Below, one piece after another: positions 40,475 to 51,479 of a stretch of 64,000 nucleotides of DNA. Origin of the DNA: Ferrimonas balearica DSM 9799 (lineage in GTDB: Bacteria; Pseudomonadota; Gammaproteobacteria; Enterobacterales; Shewanellaceae); the NCBI RefSeq assembly GCF_000148645.1, contig NC_014541.1, positions 3,185,139-3,249,138 on the forward strand. Direction: 5' to 3'. The notes beneath the pieces were generated by a model, which worked only from the letters and a program-made list of their open reading frames with translations, was not told the origin of the DNA and did not search any database. The position numbers and the translations under genes are program-made. Each line of letters begins with the position of its first letter. Positions within the stretch are counted from its first letter, which is position 1.

Positions 40475-41576
40475 TGACACGCTCCTTGTCTGGTTTTTCA
40501 ACACTTTGCGCTTGCAGGCCCTCCCCTGTCAACCAAGCTTCCAGCAAGGTGTAACCCACCGCTAACACGACTGCCCCAACGAATAATCCGATGATGCCGG
40601 ACATCATCATCCCGCCGATGGCGCCCAGCAGGATCACCAGGGTGGGGATGTTCAGCCCTTTGCCCAGCAACAGCGGCTTGAGCAGGCCATCACTGGCACT
40701 GACCAGAATTGACCAGACCGTAAACAGGATGGCTGGCAGGCCCGAAGAGACGGAGAAGACGTAGGCGATCACCGGCGCCAGCACCAGAATGGGCGGCAAC
40801 TGGGCGATGGCCAGAATCAGGATAAGCAGCGTCCACAGACCGGTAAACGGCACCCCCATCAGCGCCATACCCACTCCGGCGGCCATGGCCTGGATAAAGG
40901 CCACCCCCAACACCCCCTGCGCCACGCTGCGCACGGTACGGGCAGCCAAGACCGGCAACGGCGAACCGGCATGGCCGGTCAGGCGATCGGCCATCAGCTG
41001 AATCCCCTTACCACAGGCGGGACCGGTGGCCAGGAACACCCCGCTGATCAGGATGGAGAAGGTGAACAGCGCCACCGTCGAGAGCACCCCACCAAAGGTT
41101 TGCAGCACCGAAGTCAGGTACTGTTTTATCGACTCCGCATGGGTGGTCAGAAACCGCTCCAGATTGTGCGATGCCTGCTGCCAGATCTCATAAGCACGCT
41201 CACCGATCACCGGCCACTGCTGCACCTTCTGGGTCGGGGGCGGCACTTCGAACGCCTCCGTTTCCAGCTGCTGGGCCACATCGCTGGCGCCACTGATCAT
41301 GGCGCTGGCCACAAAGAAGGTCGGCAGCAGCAGGATGGCCAGAGCAATCAGGGTAATCAGGGTGGCGGAGAGCTTGGGCTTGTCGCCCAGTCGACGACTG
41401 AAGCCCAGGTGGAGGGGGTACAGGGCAACGGCCAGGATGGCCCCCCACAATACCGGCATAAAGAAGGGGCGGATGATCTGGAAGCACCAGATCAGCAGCA
41501 CCAGAATCAGACCAAACTTGATCAACGCTTCGATCACGTCGCGTTCGACCGACGAACCAGGTTGGGAGGGGCTCAT
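40467..41576 (-). CDS. AI-2E transporter/PerM-family membrane protein
   Basis: 369 residues. GGAGG four nt upstream selects ATG 41576 (MSPSQPGSSVERDV). It has about eight helices in the AI-2E exporter pattern: IIRPFFMPVLWGAILAVALYPLH, a soluble middle segment and the repeat-like GLLKPLLLGKGLNIPTLVILLGAIGG signature with GIIGLFVGAVVLAVGY. The family includes TqsA (autoinducer-2 export), PerM and Na+/H+ antiporters; substrate unknown. First gene of a three-gene, mutually overlapping operon with the HlyD and DUF2955 genes. Confidence 0.9.
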   Translation of the reverse strand: MSPSQPGSSVERDVIEALIKFGLILVLLIWCFQIIRPFFMPVLWGAILAVALYPLHLGFSRRLGDKPKLSATLITLIALAILLLPTFFVASAMISGASDVAQQLETEAFEVPPPTQKVQQWPVIGERAYEIWQQASHNLERFLTTHAESIKQYLTSVLQTFGGVLSTVALFTFSILISGVFLATGPACGKGIQLMADRLTGHAGSPLPVLAARTVRSVAQGVLGVAFIQAMAAGVGMALMGVPFTGLWTLLILILAIAQLPPILVLAPVIAYVFSVSSGLPAILFTVWSILVSASDGLLKPLLLGKGLNIPTLVILLGAIGGMMMSGIIGLFVGAVVLAVGYTLLEAWLTGEGLQAQSVEKPDKERVNE

Positions 41577-41644
41577 AAGACCTCCGGGTTGCGCCCTTGA
41601 TGGAGCTCTAACCTTAGCTAATGCCACGGTTTTTTGCCGGGCAT

Positions 41645-41672
41645 AAAAAAACGCCACCCATAGGTGGCGTTT
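41645..41672 (-). terminator. Intrinsic terminator after nlpI
   Basis: AACGCCACC and GGTGGCGTT pair across CATA (41650-41671); the minus strand then reads through at least six T. Confidence 0.88.
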
Positions 41673-41687
41673 CCGGTTCGTGGCCGA

Positions 41688-42596
41688 TTACTCAGCCGCG
41701 CTGTTGGCCGCTTCCGCCTGCTGAATCGCATCTTCGGCAATCTCGCGCATCTCAACGAGGGCGTAGCGATGCTCGACAAACTCGTAGATGTTGGTCGCCA
41801 GCGCCAGCTTATAGAGGTTGATCGCCTCCTGTGGCCGCCCCTCCATCCGGGCTTTCTTGCCCAGGTAGAAGTACGCTTCACACAGACGCTCAGCCAGCGC
41901 CCGCTGGTTGTCGATGCCGGAGCGGCTGCCAGCCAGCAGCGCACCGGGCTCAATACGGCCGAGGTAAAGGTCTACCAGCCCGGTGGCCCAATCCGCATCG
42001 TCCAACTGGGTGCGATTGTAACGCAGCCGTGCCTGTGCCCCTTCCGGGTCGGTGTTCAACTCAGCCAGGTAAAGCCAGATCACCCGGTAGGGGTCACGCG
42101 GGTCATCCAGATAGAAAGTTTCCAGATCGGACACCGCCAATTGCGGACGCCCGCCGTAGTAGAGGGCAATGCCACGATTGAGGTAGGCGTAGCTGTAGGC
42201 CGGGTCCAGCTCCAGCACGGCGTCAAACGCCTCGTAGGCCTGGTCGAACTCCTGAGCCTGGGTGTAGTAGATCCCCATAAAGTTGTAGACATCAGGGAGA
42301 TCCGGCTGCAGCTGCAGCGCCCGGGTAAAGTCGATGCGCGCCAGAGTGCGCAGGCCAACGCTGTCGTAGCGGATAGCACGGTCATAGAGGAAACGGGCAC
42401 GCTGCTCGTCGCTCAGATCCGGCACCTGCAGCAGCTCGCTCAGCTTCGCCAGCGCAATCTCCAGCTGTTGATCCGGCTGTTGCGGCATCACCAGGGGCAA
42501 TACCCCGGTCGTGCTGGTGTCTTCGCTGGTGCTGGCACAGCCTCCAAGGACGAGGCTCAAGGCCGCGACCAGAGGAAGCCATCGTTTTTTGGTCAT
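41688..42596 (-). CDS. nlpI: Lipoprotein NlpI
   Basis: 302 residues (E. coli 294). Lipoprotein signal with lipobox LVLGGC and lipidated C20. TPR repeats fill the mature part (YDSVGLRTLARIDFTRALQLQPDLPDVYNFMGIYY; AYEAFDAVLELDPAYSYAYLNRGIALYY). NlpI is an outer membrane adaptor that controls peptidoglycan endopeptidase turnover (MepS with Prc). It sits directly downstream of pnp, as in E. coli. Confidence 0.96.
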   Translation of the reverse strand: MTKKRWLPLVAALSLVLGGCASTSEDTSTTGVLPLVMPQQPDQQLEIALAKLSELLQVPDLSDEQRARFLYDRAIRYDSVGLRTLARIDFTRALQLQPDLPDVYNFMGIYYTQAQEFDQAYEAFDAVLELDPAYSYAYLNRGIALYYGGRPQLAVSDLETFYLDDPRDPYRVIWLYLAELNTDPEGAQARLRYNRTQLDDADWATGLVDLYLGRIEPGALLAGSRSGIDNQRALAERLCEAYFYLGKKARMEGRPQEAINLYKLALATNIYEFVEHRYALVEMREIAEDAIQQAEAANSAAE

Positions 42597-42651
42597 AAAT
42601 TCGGTTCCTTGCCTGGACCACTCTGCCCCCCAGTCTAACTCAGAAGACAGA

Positions 42652-42682
42652 GAAAAAAGGGAGCCATTGGCTCCCTTTTTTT
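42652..42682. terminator. Terminator between pnp and nlpI
   Basis: GGGAGCC (42659-42665) and GGCTCCC (42669-42675) form a 7-bp stem with loop ATT, flanked by A6 and T7. On the minus strand it ends the pnp transcript, leaving nlpI partly uncoupled. Confidence 0.9.
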
Positions 42683-42695
42683 CAGATGGTGGGGA

Positions 42696-44792
42696 TTACT
42701 CCGCCGCCGGCTTGGCCGCCGCTTCCTTCATGGACAGACGGATACGACCCTGACGGTCAACTTCAATCACCTTCACATCCACTTCCTGGCCCATGGTCAG
42801 GTGGTCAGAAACGTTGTTAACACGCTCTTCGCAGATCTGGGAGATGTGCACCAGGCCATCTTTGCCCGGCAGGATGTTCACGAAGGCACCGAAATCAACG
42901 ATGCGAACCACTTTACCTTTGTAGATGCGACCCTCTTCCACATCGGAGGTGATCTCTTCGATGCGGCGAATCGCTTCTGCAGCGGCAGCGCCGTCGGTGG
43001 AAGCCACCTTCACGGTACCGTCGTCTTCGATCTCGATGGTGGTGCCGGTCTCTTCGGTCAGCGCACGGATGGTGGCGCCACCTTTACCGATAACCTCACG
43101 GATCTTGTCCGGGTGGATCTTGATGGTGGTGATGCGCGGTGCGTGCATGGACAGCTCAGCGCGCGGAGCCGGCAGGGCTTCGTCCATCACACCCAGGATG
43201 TGAACACGAGCTTCGAAAGCCTGTTTCAGGGCGATCTGCATGATCTCCTGAGTGATGCCTTCAATCTTGATGTCCATCTGCAGCGCGGTCACACCGTCAC
43301 GGGTACCGGCCACTTTGAAGTCCATGTCACCCAGGTGGTCTTCGTCACCCAGGATGTCGGACAGTACGACGAAGTTGTCGCCCTCTTTCACCAGACCCAT
43401 GGCGATACCGGCTACGGAAGCCTTGATCGGCACACCAGCGTCCATCAGAGCCAGAGAGGTACCACACACGGAAGCCATGGAGGAGGAACCGTTGGACTCG
43501 GTGATTTCGGACACAACACGTACGGTGTAGGGGAACTCTTCGGCGGTCGGCATAACAGCCTGTACGCCGCGCTTAGCCAGTTTACCGTGGCCGATTTCAC
43601 GACGCTTCGGAGAACCGATAAAGCCGGTTTCACCCACACAGAACGGAGGGAAGTTGTAGTGCAGCATAAAGCGGTCAGTACGCTCACCGATCAGTTCGTC
43701 GATGATCTGGCCGTCACGCTCGGTACCCAGGGTGGCCGCAACCAGTGCCTGAGTTTCACCGCGGGTAAACAGGGCGGAACCGTGGGTGCGCGGCAGTACG
43801 CCCGGCAGTACGGACAGGGCACGGATCATCTTGGTGTCACGACCGTCGATGCGCGGCTCACCAGCGATGATGCGGCTACGTACTACGGATTTCTCCAGGC
43901 TGCCCAGCAGGTTGGACAGTTCCTGTTCGTCCTGCTCCGGGTTCTCGGCCAGGATGGCGGCTTTGGCTTGCGCCTTCACGGCATTCACCGCTTCCAGACG
44001 GGCCACTTTCTCGGTGATGCGGTACGCGTCACCCAGACCGGCTTGAGCCAGCTCAGCCACTTTGGCAGCCAGGGCTTCGTTCTTAACCGGAGCGGACCAG
44101 TCCCAAGCCGGCTTGCCTGCTTCGGCTTTCAGCTCGTTGATGGCCTGGATAACGGTCTGCTGTGCCTGGTGACCAAACATCACCGCGCCCAGCATGATCT
44201 CTTCAGACAGCACTTCGGCTTCGGATTCCACCATCAGCACGGCGCTTTCGGTACCGGCAACCACCAGGTCCAGCTTGGAGGTTTTCAGCTCTTCAACAGA
44301 CGGGTTGAGCAGGTACTCACCGTCACGGAAACCAACGCGGGCACAGCCGATCGGACCGTTGAACGGGATGCCGGACAGCGCCAGGGCAGCGGAGGTACCG
44401 ATCATGGCCACCACGTCCGGGGACACAGCAGGTTCAACGGAAACGACAGTGGCGATCACCTGGACTTCGTTCATGAAGCCTTTCGGGAACAGCGGACGGA
44501 TCGGACGGTCGATCAGACGCGCAGTCAGGGTCTCCCCTTCACTCGGGCGACCTTCACGCTTGAAGAAGCCACCCGGGATCTTACCGGCTGCATAGGTTTT
44601 TTCCTGGTAGTTCACGGTCAGCGGGAAGAAATCCTGACCCGGTTGAACGTTTTTCTTACCAACCACGGTTACCAGAACAGTGGTGTCGCCCATGCTGGCG
44701 AGTACGGCAGCATCGGCTTGACGGGCGATGACGCCGGTTTCCAGGGTGACCGTATGCTGGCCGTAAGGGAAGCTCTTAATGACGGGATTCAC
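42696..44792 (-). CDS. pnp: Polynucleotide phosphorylase
   Basis: 698 residues (E. coli 711). Starts with GTG at 44792, seven nt after AAGGA, giving [20 protein letters not shown]; the longer frame upstream overlaps the rpsO terminator. Two RNase PH domains ([45 protein letters not shown]), a KH domain ([20 protein letters not shown]) and an S1 domain ([20 protein letters not shown]). It degrades RNA 3'-5' phosphorolytically in the degradosome. Downstream of rpsO beyond a terminator, the classic rpsO-pnp arrangement in which PNPase autoregulates through its leader. Confidence 0.98.
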   Translation of the reverse strand: MNPVIKSFPYGQHTVTLETGVIARQADAAVLASMGDTTVLVTVVGKKNVQPGQDFFPLTVNYQEKTYAAGKIPGGFFKREGRPSEGETLTARLIDRPIRPLFPKGFMNEVQVIATVVSVEPAVSPDVVAMIGTSAALALSGIPFNGPIGCARVGFRDGEYLLNPSVEELKTSKLDLVVAGTESAVLMVESEAEVLSEEIMLGAVMFGHQAQQTVIQAINELKAEAGKPAWDWSAPVKNEALAAKVAELAQAGLGDAYRITEKVARLEAVNAVKAQAKAAILAENPEQDEQELSNLLGSLEKSVVRSRIIAGEPRIDGRDTKMIRALSVLPGVLPRTHGSALFTRGETQALVAATLGTERDGQIIDELIGERTDRFMLHYNFPPFCVGETGFIGSPKRREIGHGKLAKRGVQAVMPTAEEFPYTVRVVSEITESNGSSSMASVCGTSLALMDAGVPIKASVAGIAMGLVKEGDNFVVLSDILGDEDHLGDMDFKVAGTRDGVTALQMDIKIEGITQEIMQIALKQAFEARVHILGVMDEALPAPRAELSMHAPRITTIKIHPDKIREVIGKGGATIRALTEETGTTIEIEDDGTVKVASTDGAAAAEAIRRIEEITSDVEEGRIYKGKVVRIVDFGAFVNILPGKDGLVHISQICEERVNNVSDHLTMGQEVDVKVIEVDRQGRIRLSMKEAAAKPAAE

Positions 44793-44906
44793 TGGCGATT
44801 CCTTAATGCGTTTTTTACCTTGAAATTCGCCCGTTAGTATACTCCAAACGCCGCCGAAAGATAGGCGTGTTTCCCCCCACGCCAAAGGCCAAATTGCAAG
44901 CAAAAG

Positions 44907-44932
44907 AAAAGGGTGCCCTGAGGCACCCTTTT
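44907..44932 (-). terminator. rpsO terminator/attenuator before pnp
   Basis: GGGTGCC (44911-44917) and GGCACCC (44922-44928) form a stem with loop CTGA and A/T flanks. Partial readthrough would feed pnp, as in E. coli. Confidence 0.88.
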
Positions 44933-44949
44933 CCCAAACTTGGGTCGAC

Positions 44950-45219
44950 TTAGCGACGCAGGCCCAGCTTGGCGATCAGCTCTTGGTAACGAGCTACATC
45001 TTTACGCTTCAGGTAGTCCAGCATGTTACGACGCTGGGCAACCATGCGCAGCAGACCGCGACGGCTGTGGTGGTCGTGGATGTGCTGCTTGAAGTGGCCT
45101 TGCAGGTGGTTGATCTGGGCGGTCAGCAGGGCAACCTGAACTTCCGGGGAACCGGTGTCGTTCTCGCCACGACCGAAATCAGCCAGGATCTGTGCTTTAG
45201 CTTCTGCGCTTAGTGACAT
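44950..45219 (-). CDS. rpsO: 30S ribosomal protein S15
   Basis: 89 residues, identical in length to E. coli S15. GGAG is 2 nt before the ATG at 45225 and 8 nt before the one at 45219, so the latter is used ([16 protein letters not shown]). [24 protein letters not shown] is the rRNA-binding region. The leader of about 65 nt contains a GGCC-GGA-GGCC hairpin close to the start, a plausible part of S15 autoregulation. A promoter lies at the end of truB (listed). Confidence 0.98.
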   Translation of the reverse strand: MSLSAEAKAQILADFGRGENDTGSPEVQVALLTAQINHLQGHFKQHIHDHHSRRGLLRMVAQRRNMLDYLKRKDVARYQELIAKLGLRR

Positions 45220-45285
45220 AGTCATATCTCCAAAAATAAGGTAAATGGCCTCCGGCCGATCACTAACTCAGCGCGGAGGCGGGGG

Positions 45286-45314
45286 ATTGTAGCGGGTTAG
45301 CCGGTTGGGCTCAA
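45286..45314 (-). promoter_or_regulatory. Sigma70-type promoter for rpsO
   Basis: TTGAGC (45309-45314), 17 nt, TACAAT (45286-45291) on the minus strand. The -35 overlaps the last codons of truB, giving rpsO its own promoter in addition to readthrough. Confidence 0.65.
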
Positions 45315-46255
45315 CCCTGGTGCACGTTGATCAGGCGCTTCGGGGCCACCAGACCATCTTCATTGATGGTGCCGAGGCCGATAAAGGCGCGCTGTTCGCC
45401 AACGGTCAGGCGCACGGAGCCTTCGCTCGGTGCACCGGGGATCTGTACCGGCTGACCCTGCAGCAGGTAGCTGGCCACCAACTCGTTCATGTTCACCTCG
45501 GGCAGAGTCGCCACGGCGGTGTCCATCGGTAGCAGCAGCGGATCCAGCAGCTCCTTGGGTTTGCGGTCCTGGTCATTGGCCTGGTCCAGCAGGTTCTGGA
45601 TCTGCTCCAGCGTCACCATGCGGGCGTACGGGTAACCCGCCACTTGGGTGCGACGCAGGAAGCTCACGTGAGCACCACAGCCCAGCACTTCGCCGAGGTC
45701 ATCAACGATGGTGCGGATGTAGGTGCCCTTGGAGCAGTGTACGTCCAGCTCCACCTCGTCACCTTCAAAGCGGTTCAGCACCAGCTCGTATACGGTGATC
45801 GGGCGCGCTTCGCGGGGCACTTCGATGCCTTCGCGGGCGTACTTGTACAGCGGCTGGCCCTGGTACTTCAGAGCGGAGTACATGGACGGCACCTGCATGG
45901 TCTCGCCACGGAACCCTTCCAGTGCGCTGTTGAGCTGGTCCAGAGTAACGTTGACCGGACGCTCGGACACCACTTCGCCATCGGCGTCAGAAGTGGTGGT
46001 ACGTACGCCCAGCTTAGCCACAACGGTATAACGCTTGTCCGCGTCCAGTAGGAACTGGGAAAACTTGGTGGCTTCACCCAGGCAGATCGGCAGCATGCCG
46101 GTCGCCAACGGGTCAAGGGCACCGGTGTGTCCGGCCTTGGCGGCGTTGTAGATGCGTTTCACCTGTTGCAGCGCGTGGTTGGAGCTGATGCCCTGAGGCT
46201 TATCCAGCAACAACACACCGTCTACCGGGCGACCACGGGGACGACGACGGGTCAT
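45311..46255 (-). CDS. truB: tRNA pseudouridine-55 synthase TruB
   Basis: 314 residues (E. coli 314). The catalytic aspartate is D48 in [15 protein letters not shown]; also [14 protein letters not shown] and the C-terminal PUA domain. It makes pseudouridine 55 in the T loop of nearly all tRNAs. ATG shares one base with the rbfA stop (position 46255). Confidence 0.98.
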   Translation of the reverse strand: MTRRRPRGRPVDGVLLLDKPQGISSNHALQQVKRIYNAAKAGHTGALDPLATGMLPICLGEATKFSQFLLDADKRYTVVAKLGVRTTTSDADGEVVSERPVNVTLDQLNSALEGFRGETMQVPSMYSALKYQGQPLYKYAREGIEVPREARPITVYELVLNRFEGDEVELDVHCSKGTYIRTIVDDLGEVLGCGAHVSFLRRTQVAGYPYARMVTLEQIQNLLDQANDQDRKPKELLDPLLLPMDTAVATLPEVNMNELVASYLLQGQPVQIPGAPSEGSVRLTVGEQRAFIGLGTINEDGLVAPKRLINVHQG

Positions 46256-46659
46256 TACTGCTGCTCCTCGTCATCATCACGGCCAAACTGGTCGGCCTTG
46301 GCTTCATCCTGGCTACGCGCCTGGCTGACCAGGCTGGCCATACGGATGCCCTCCACCAGGGACTTATCGTAGGTGAAGCGCAGCTCCGGCATCACGCGCA
46401 TCTTCACGCGGGAGGCGGTCAGCATGCGGATCTGCGGAGTCAGTTCCAGCAGGGCTTCCATCTGGCGCTTAACGGCTTCCGGATTGTCATCCAGGAAGGT
46501 TACAAACACCTTGGCGTAACCCATGTCGCGGGACACTTCCACTTCGTTTACGGTCACCATGCCCAGACGCTCATCGCGGATTTCGCGCTGAATGATCATC
46601 GCCAGTTCACGTTGAAGTTGCTGGCCGACACGGCGGGTACGACTGAATTCTCTTGCCAT
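46255..46659 (-). CDS. rbfA: Ribosome-binding factor A
   Basis: 134 residues. The longest frame starts 14 codons earlier, inside the infB-rbfA spacer; [19 protein letters not shown] at 46659 is the family start. The KH-like core ([23 protein letters not shown] and [19 protein letters not shown]) and an acidic tail are present. RbfA matures the 5' end of 16S rRNA and the cold-adapted 30S subunit. Confidence 0.97.
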   Translation of the reverse strand: MAREFSRTRRVGQQLQRELAMIIQREIRDERLGMVTVNEVEVSRDMGYAKVFVTFLDDNPEAVKRQMEALLELTPQIRMLTASRVKMRVMPELRFTYDKSLVEGIRMASLVSQARSQDEAKADQFGRDDDEEQQ

Positions 46660-46702
46660 AATCTTCCACCAAAAAGAGGGGCCGTAGCCCCTCTTATCCA
46701 CC

Positions 46703-49360
46703 TTACAGGGTGCGTTTCACTTCGACGGTTTCGAACACTTCGATCTGGTCGCCTACGCGAACGTCGTTGTAGTTCTTCACGCCGATACCACATTCCATAC
46801 CGTTGCGAACTTCCGCCACATCGTCCTTGAAGCGACGCAGGGACTCCAGCTCGCCTTCGTAGATAACCACGTTTTCGCGCAGTACGCGGATGGGGGCATT
46901 ACGCTTAACCACACCCTCGGTAACCATACAGCCGGCAACCGCACCGATCTTCGGAGACTTGAACACGTCACGAACTTCGGCCAGACCGATGATCTCCTGC
47001 TTGAACTCAGGCGCCAGCATACCGCTCATCGCCTGCTTCACTTCGTCGATCAAATCATAGATCACGCTGTAGTAGCGCAGGTCCAGGTTCTCGTTGTCCA
47101 CGGTCTTACGAGCCACGGAGTCGGCACGAACGTTGAAGCCCACGATGATGGCGTTGGAAGCCGCAGCCAGAGAGGCGTCGGTTTCGGTAATACCACCCAC
47201 ACCACGGCCGATGATGTTCACCTTCACTTCGTCGGTGGACAGCTTCAGCAGGGATTCGGCAATCGCTTCCAGAGAGCCCTGTACGTCGGCTTTCAGTACC
47301 ACGTTCAGCTCGGACACATCGCCTTCGGTCATGTTGGTGAACATGTTCTCCAGCTTGGCCTTCTGCTGACGCGCCAGCTTCACTTCGCGGAACTTGCCCT
47401 GACGGTGCAGTGCCACTTCGCGTGCTTTCTTCTCGTCACGAACCACGGTGGCTTCGTCACCGGCTGCCGGTACACCGGACAGACCCAGGATCTCAACCGG
47501 GATGGACGGACCCGCTTCTTCGATGGACTTACCGTTCTCATCGCGCATGGCACGAACGCGGCCGTATTCCAGACCACACAGAACGATGTCACCCTGACGC
47601 AGGGTACCTTCCTGAACCAGTACGGAAGCCACCGGACCACGACCTTTATCCAGGCGGGATTCGATTACCACACCACGGGCCATGCCCTCTTTACGTGCAG
47701 TCAGTTCCAGTACTTCGGATTGCAGCAGGATGCCTTCCAGCAGTTCGTCGATGCCCATACCAGACTTGGCGGATACGTGAACAAACATGTGCTCACCACC
47801 CCAGTCTTCCGGGATCACTTCGTGCTGGGCCAGTTCGTTTTTAACACGATCCGGATCCGCGGCTTCTTTATCCATCTTGTTCACGGCCACAACCAGCGGT
47901 ACACCGGCAGCTTTGGCGTGTTGAATGGCTTCGATGGTCTGCGGCATCACACCGTCATCGGCAGCCACAACCAGTACCACGATATCGGTGGCCTGAGCAC
48001 CACGGGCACGCATGCTGGTAAAGGCGGCGTGGCCAGGGGTATCCAGGAAGGTGATCATGCCGTTGCCGGTTTCTACGTGGTAGGCACCGATGTGCTGGGT
48101 AATACCACCGGCCTCACCCGCGGCAACCTTGGCGCGACGGATGTAATCCAGCAGAGAGGTTTTACCGTGGTCAACGTGACCCATGATGGTCACTACCGGC
48201 GCACGATCAACGGTTTCCGCTTCGGTGTCGCGGTCAGCCATCAGCGCATCTTCGAGTTCGTTCTCGTTGCGCAGGACCACTTTGTGACCCATCTCTTCGG
48301 CCACCAGCTGAGCGGTTTCCTGATCGATCACCTGGTTGATGGTCACCATGGTGCCCATCTTCATCATGGTCTTGATCACTTCGGTGGCTTTCACCGCCAT
48401 CTTGTTAGCCAGTTCGGCCACAGTCACGGTTTCACCAATCTCAACGTCGCGAACCACTTTCTCAGCCGGCTTCTGGAAGCCGTGCTGCATGGTGGACGGG
48501 GCTTTTACGCCACGCTTACCGCGACCGCCGCGACGGTCGTTACGACCACCCGGAGATTTGTCAGCGGCTTTCTTCTTACGACGCGGACCACTGCGCTCGG
48601 CGCGAGCGTCCTGTTGATCTTCCGCCGCACGAGCCGCAGCAGAGGTGGTGACGTGGTAATCCGCGCTTTCCAGCTCTTTACGCTTGGCTTCTTCTTCGGC
48701 CCAGCGTTGGGCGTTTTCTTCGGCCAGACGCTTGGCTTCTTCCGCCTTCGCTTTGGCTTGCTCTTCGGCCTTACGTGCTGCTTCGGCTTCTTGGGCTTTT
48801 AACAATGCTTCTGCCTCTTTCTTGGCTTGCTCTTCCGCCGCTTGTTGCGCCGGATCGGCTTTGGCCGCTTCTACTTCGCGCTTGGCTTCCGCTTCGCGCT
48901 TAGCTTTTTCAGCGGCCTCGCGCTTGGCCTTTTCGTCGGCCTCGCGCTTGGCTTGTGCTTCCGCTTCACGCTTGGCTTTTTCTTCAGCCTCGCGCTTAGC
49001 CTGTTCCTCTGCCTCACGCTTAGCCTGTTCTTCGGCTTCGCGTTGGGCTTGCTCTTCGTCCAGCGCACTGCGCTTGACGTAGGTGCGCTTCTTGCGCACC
49101 TCTACCTGAACGGACTTGCTCTTACCGCCACCGCTGGCCACGCTCAGAGTCGAGCGGGTCTTGCGCTGAAGGGTCATGCGAGTGGGCTCGGATTTACCAC
49201 CGTGTTGCTCAGAAAGGTGGGTCAGCAGCTTCTGCTTCTCCTCCTCGCTGACGGTATCACCGGCGGTCTTGTTGATCCCTGCTTCGGCAAACTGGGCCAG
49301 CAGGCGATCAACCGGCTTGCCAACTTCGGCTGCCAGCGCTTCTAACGTTTTCGCTGTCAT
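46703..49360 (-). CDS. infB: Translation initiation factor IF-2
   Basis: 885 residues. N-terminal IF2N subdomain ([28 protein letters not shown]), a long charged helical linker (about 95-245) built of 8-residue AKREAEEQ-type repeats, a second IF2N-like domain ([22 protein letters not shown]), and the GTPase with G1 GHVDHGKT at 394-401, DTPGHAAF and NKMDK, followed by the C-terminal fMet-tRNA-binding domains. IF-2 brings initiator tRNA to the 30S subunit; its tRNA gene (metY) heads this same operon. Possible internal starts for shorter IF2 forms cannot be fixed here. Confidence 0.98.
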   Translation of the reverse strand: MTAKTLEALAAEVGKPVDRLLAQFAEAGINKTAGDTVSEEEKQKLLTHLSEQHGGKSEPTRMTLQRKTRSTLSVASGGGKSKSVQVEVRKKRTYVKRSALDEEQAQREAEEQAKREAEEQAKREAEEKAKREAEAQAKREADEKAKREAAEKAKREAEAKREVEAAKADPAQQAAEEQAKKEAEALLKAQEAEAARKAEEQAKAKAEEAKRLAEENAQRWAEEEAKRKELESADYHVTTSAAARAAEDQQDARAERSGPRRKKKAADKSPGGRNDRRGGRGKRGVKAPSTMQHGFQKPAEKVVRDVEIGETVTVAELANKMAVKATEVIKTMMKMGTMVTINQVIDQETAQLVAEEMGHKVVLRNENELEDALMADRDTEAETVDRAPVVTIMGHVDHGKTSLLDYIRRAKVAAGEAGGITQHIGAYHVETGNGMITFLDTPGHAAFTSMRARGAQATDIVVLVVAADDGVMPQTIEAIQHAKAAGVPLVVAVNKMDKEAADPDRVKNELAQHEVIPEDWGGEHMFVHVSAKSGMGIDELLEGILLQSEVLELTARKEGMARGVVIESRLDKGRGPVASVLVQEGTLRQGDIVLCGLEYGRVRAMRDENGKSIEEAGPSIPVEILGLSGVPAAGDEATVVRDEKKAREVALHRQGKFREVKLARQQKAKLENMFTNMTEGDVSELNVVLKADVQGSLEAIAESLLKLSTDEVKVNIIGRGVGGITETDASLAAASNAIIVGFNVRADSVARKTVDNENLDLRYYSVIYDLIDEVKQAMSGMLAPEFKQEIIGLAEVRDVFKSPKIGAVAGCMVTEGVVKRNAPIRVLRENVVIYEGELESLRRFKDDVAEVRNGMECGIGVKNYNDVRVGDQIEVFETVEVKRTL
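48640..49070 (-). repeat. In-frame 24-nt repeats in the infB linker
   Basis: Degenerate tandem units encoding [24 protein letters not shown]-like octapeptides, strongest between about 48860 and 49050. They form the highly charged alpha-helical linker of IF2, which varies in length between species. Confidence 0.8.
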
Positions 49361-49385
49361 TATTACTATTCCTCCGTTGATCGAA

Positions 49386-50888
49386 TCAGGCGTCCTCGCC
49401 GAACCAGCAGATGTTACGTGCGGCCATGATCAGCTCGCCCGCTTGCTCTTCGCTCAGTTCTTCGATATCGCTCAGATCGTCAATGCCCTGATCCGCCAGA
49501 TCTTCGAGAGTCACCACACCGCGGCTGGCCAGTACGTAGGCCAGGTGGCGCTCCATCCCCTCAAGGTTCAGCAGGTCCTCTGCCGGCTCGGCGCCGTCCA
49601 GGGCCTCTTCAGAAGCCAGAGCACGGGTGGTCAGGGCCGCTTTAGCACGCTCACGCAGCGCTTCAACGGTCTCTTCATCCAGGCCCTCAATCTCCAGCAG
49701 CTCGTTAACCGGTACGTAGGCGATCTCTTCCAGGCTGGTAAAGCCCTCGTCCACCAGCACGCTGGCGAACTCGTCGTCGATGTCCAGGGACTCAACAAAC
49801 TGGGTCACCAGCTTGGCGGATTCCGCCTGATGCTTCTCTTGCATGTCTTCGGTGGTCATGACGTTCAGTTCCCAGCCGGTTACCTGAGAAGCCAGACGTA
49901 CGTTCTGACCATTGCGGCCGATAGCCTGAGCCAGGCTGTCTTTTTCAACCGCAACGTCCATGGACTTGGCGTCTTCGTCTACTACGATAGAGGAAACGTC
50001 CGCCGGTGCCATGGCGTTGATCACGTACTGCGCGGTATTGTCATTCCACAGCACGATGTCGATACGCTCACCACCCAGTTCGCCGGAAACGGCCTGAACA
50101 CGGGCGCCACGCATACCTACACAAGCGCCGACCGGGTCGATGCGCTTGTCATTGCTCTTCACCGCGATTTTGGCGCGGGAACCCGGATCACGAGCAGCGC
50201 CCACGATCTCGATCATCTCTTCACCGATCTCCGGCACTTCGATGCGGAACAGTTCGATCAGCATCTCCGGGCGGGTACGGGACAGGAACAGCTGGGAGCC
50301 ACGGGACTCCAGGCGAACGGAGTGCAGCAGCGCACGCACACGGTCACCCGGGCGGAAGTTTTCACGCGGCAGCATCTCTTCGCGGAACAGGATGGCGTCG
50401 GCGTTATTGCCCAGGTCCACGATAATGGAATCGCGGTTCACCTTTTTCACCACACCGGTAACCAGCTCACCCTCTTTGTCTTTGAACTGCTCAACCACCT
50501 GGGCACGCTCAGCTTCACGTACTTTCTGTACGATGACCTGCTTGGCGGTCTGGGTGGTGATGCGGTCGAAGGTGATGGATTCGATCTGTTCCTCAACGAA
50601 GTCACCAACTTCGATGGTCTCATCCTCTTCCATGGCGCGAGCCGAGGAGAGGAATACCTGACGAGTCGGTACTTCCATTTCGGCGTCATCTTCGATCACT
50701 TCCCAACGACGGAAGGTATCGAATTCGCCGGTACGCTGGTCGATGGCAACGCGAACGTCGATCTCCAGTTCGTACTTCTTCTTAGTTGCGGTCGCCAGGG
50801 CAAACTCCAGCGCCTCAAAAATTTTCTCCCGCGGCACGGCCTTCTCGTTGGACACCGCCTCGGCAACTAACAGGATCTCTTTGCTCAT
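49386..50888 (-). CDS. nusA: Transcription termination/antitermination factor NusA
   Basis: 500 residues (E. coli 495). N-terminal RNA polymerase-binding domain ([28 protein letters not shown]), S1 domain ([31 protein letters not shown]), KH1/KH2 ([39 protein letters not shown]) and two C-terminal acidic repeats. NusA binds the elongation complex and promotes pausing and termination; with the two terminators upstream of rimP this makes an autoregulatory loop plausible. Confidence 0.98.
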   Translation of the reverse strand: MSKEILLVAEAVSNEKAVPREKIFEALEFALATATKKKYELEIDVRVAIDQRTGEFDTFRRWEVIEDDAEMEVPTRQVFLSSARAMEEDETIEVGDFVEEQIESITFDRITTQTAKQVIVQKVREAERAQVVEQFKDKEGELVTGVVKKVNRDSIIVDLGNNADAILFREEMLPRENFRPGDRVRALLHSVRLESRGSQLFLSRTRPEMLIELFRIEVPEIGEEMIEIVGAARDPGSRAKIAVKSNDKRIDPVGACVGMRGARVQAVSGELGGERIDIVLWNDNTAQYVINAMAPADVSSIVVDEDAKSMDVAVEKDSLAQAIGRNGQNVRLASQVTGWELNVMTTEDMQEKHQAESAKLVTQFVESLDIDDEFASVLVDEGFTSLEEIAYVPVNELLEIEGLDEETVEALRERAKAALTTRALASEEALDGAEPAEDLLNLEGMERHLAYVLASRGVVTLEDLADQGIDDLSDIEELSEEQAGELIMAARNICWFGEDA

Positions 50889-50915
50889 TGTCAGCCTCGT
50901 TTCACCCTGAAACCG

Positions 50916-51371
50916 TTAAAACTTATGAATTACGTGGGCTTTCTGCACATTGGGCAGGGCCACTACCTGGTCTTTCTCATTGTGTCGCAGTGTCACCATG
51001 TCGCCTTCTACGGCGACAATTTCTCCCTGCCACTTTCGCTTTCCTTCCATGGGCATGTTCAGCACCACGACCGCCTCGCTACCCATGTAGCGTTGGTAGT
51101 GCTCAGCGGTAAACAACGGCCGATCCAGCCCGGGAGAAGAGACCTCCAGGTTGTATTCGGTGGTGATGGGATCTTCCACATCCAGCACCGCGCCAACCTG
51201 GCGGCTAACGGCAGCACAATCATCGACTGTGATGCCGTTTTCGTGTTCGATAAACAGACGCAAAGTGGAGTGGTTACCAGCACGGACGTACTGAATACCC
51301 CACAGCTCGTAACCAAGCGCCTCAACGGGCTCGCTCAGCATCTCAGTCAGGCGCTGTTCCATTGTTGACAT
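50916..51371 (-). CDS. rimP: Ribosome maturation factor RimP
   Basis: 151 residues. GAGGGG six nt upstream fixes the ATG at 51371 ([25 protein letters not shown]); the longer frame reaches into the terminator region and is rejected. Conserved [12 protein letters not shown] is present. RimP is needed for 30S subunit maturation. First protein gene after metY; 27 nt before nusA. Confidence 0.97.
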   Translation of the reverse strand: MSTMEQRLTEMLSEPVEALGYELWGIQYVRAGNHSTLRLFIEHENGITVDDCAAVSRQVGAVLDVEDPITTEYNLEVSSPGLDRPLFTAEHYQRYMGSEAVVVLNMPMEGKRKWQGEIVAVEGDMVTLRHNEKDQVVALPNVQKAHVIHKF

Positions 51372-51389
51372 GGGTTTCCCCTCTAAAAC

Positions 51390-51411
51390 AAAAAAAGGGC
51401 TATAAAGCCCT
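51390..51411 (-). terminator. Second tandem terminator before rimP
   Basis: AGGGCT (51396-51401) and AGCCCT (51406-51411) pair around ATAA; the minus strand then reads a run of seven T. It lies only about 20 nt before the rimP start, so it acts as an attenuator. Confidence 0.85.
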
Positions 51412-51454
51412 GTCACCCGACTATCTAGGATAGCCAACCCAAGAGTGCAGATAA

Positions 51455-51479
51455 CAAAAAACCCCGGTTGAAAACGGGG
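51455..51479 (-). terminator. First tandem terminator before rimP
   Basis: CCCCG (51462-51466) and CGGGG (51475-51479) pair across an 8-nt loop; the minus strand then has T6. With the next one it forms a double terminator inside the metY-rimP transcript. Confidence 0.78.

Noticed and set aside
42801-44837. 678-codon plus-strand frame opposite pnp
   Set aside because: Gly/His/Thr-rich shadow with no recognisable motif.
48640-49070. CRISPR-like tandem repeats
   Set aside because: The units are 24-nt in-frame codon repeats with no unique spacers; they encode the IF2 linker.
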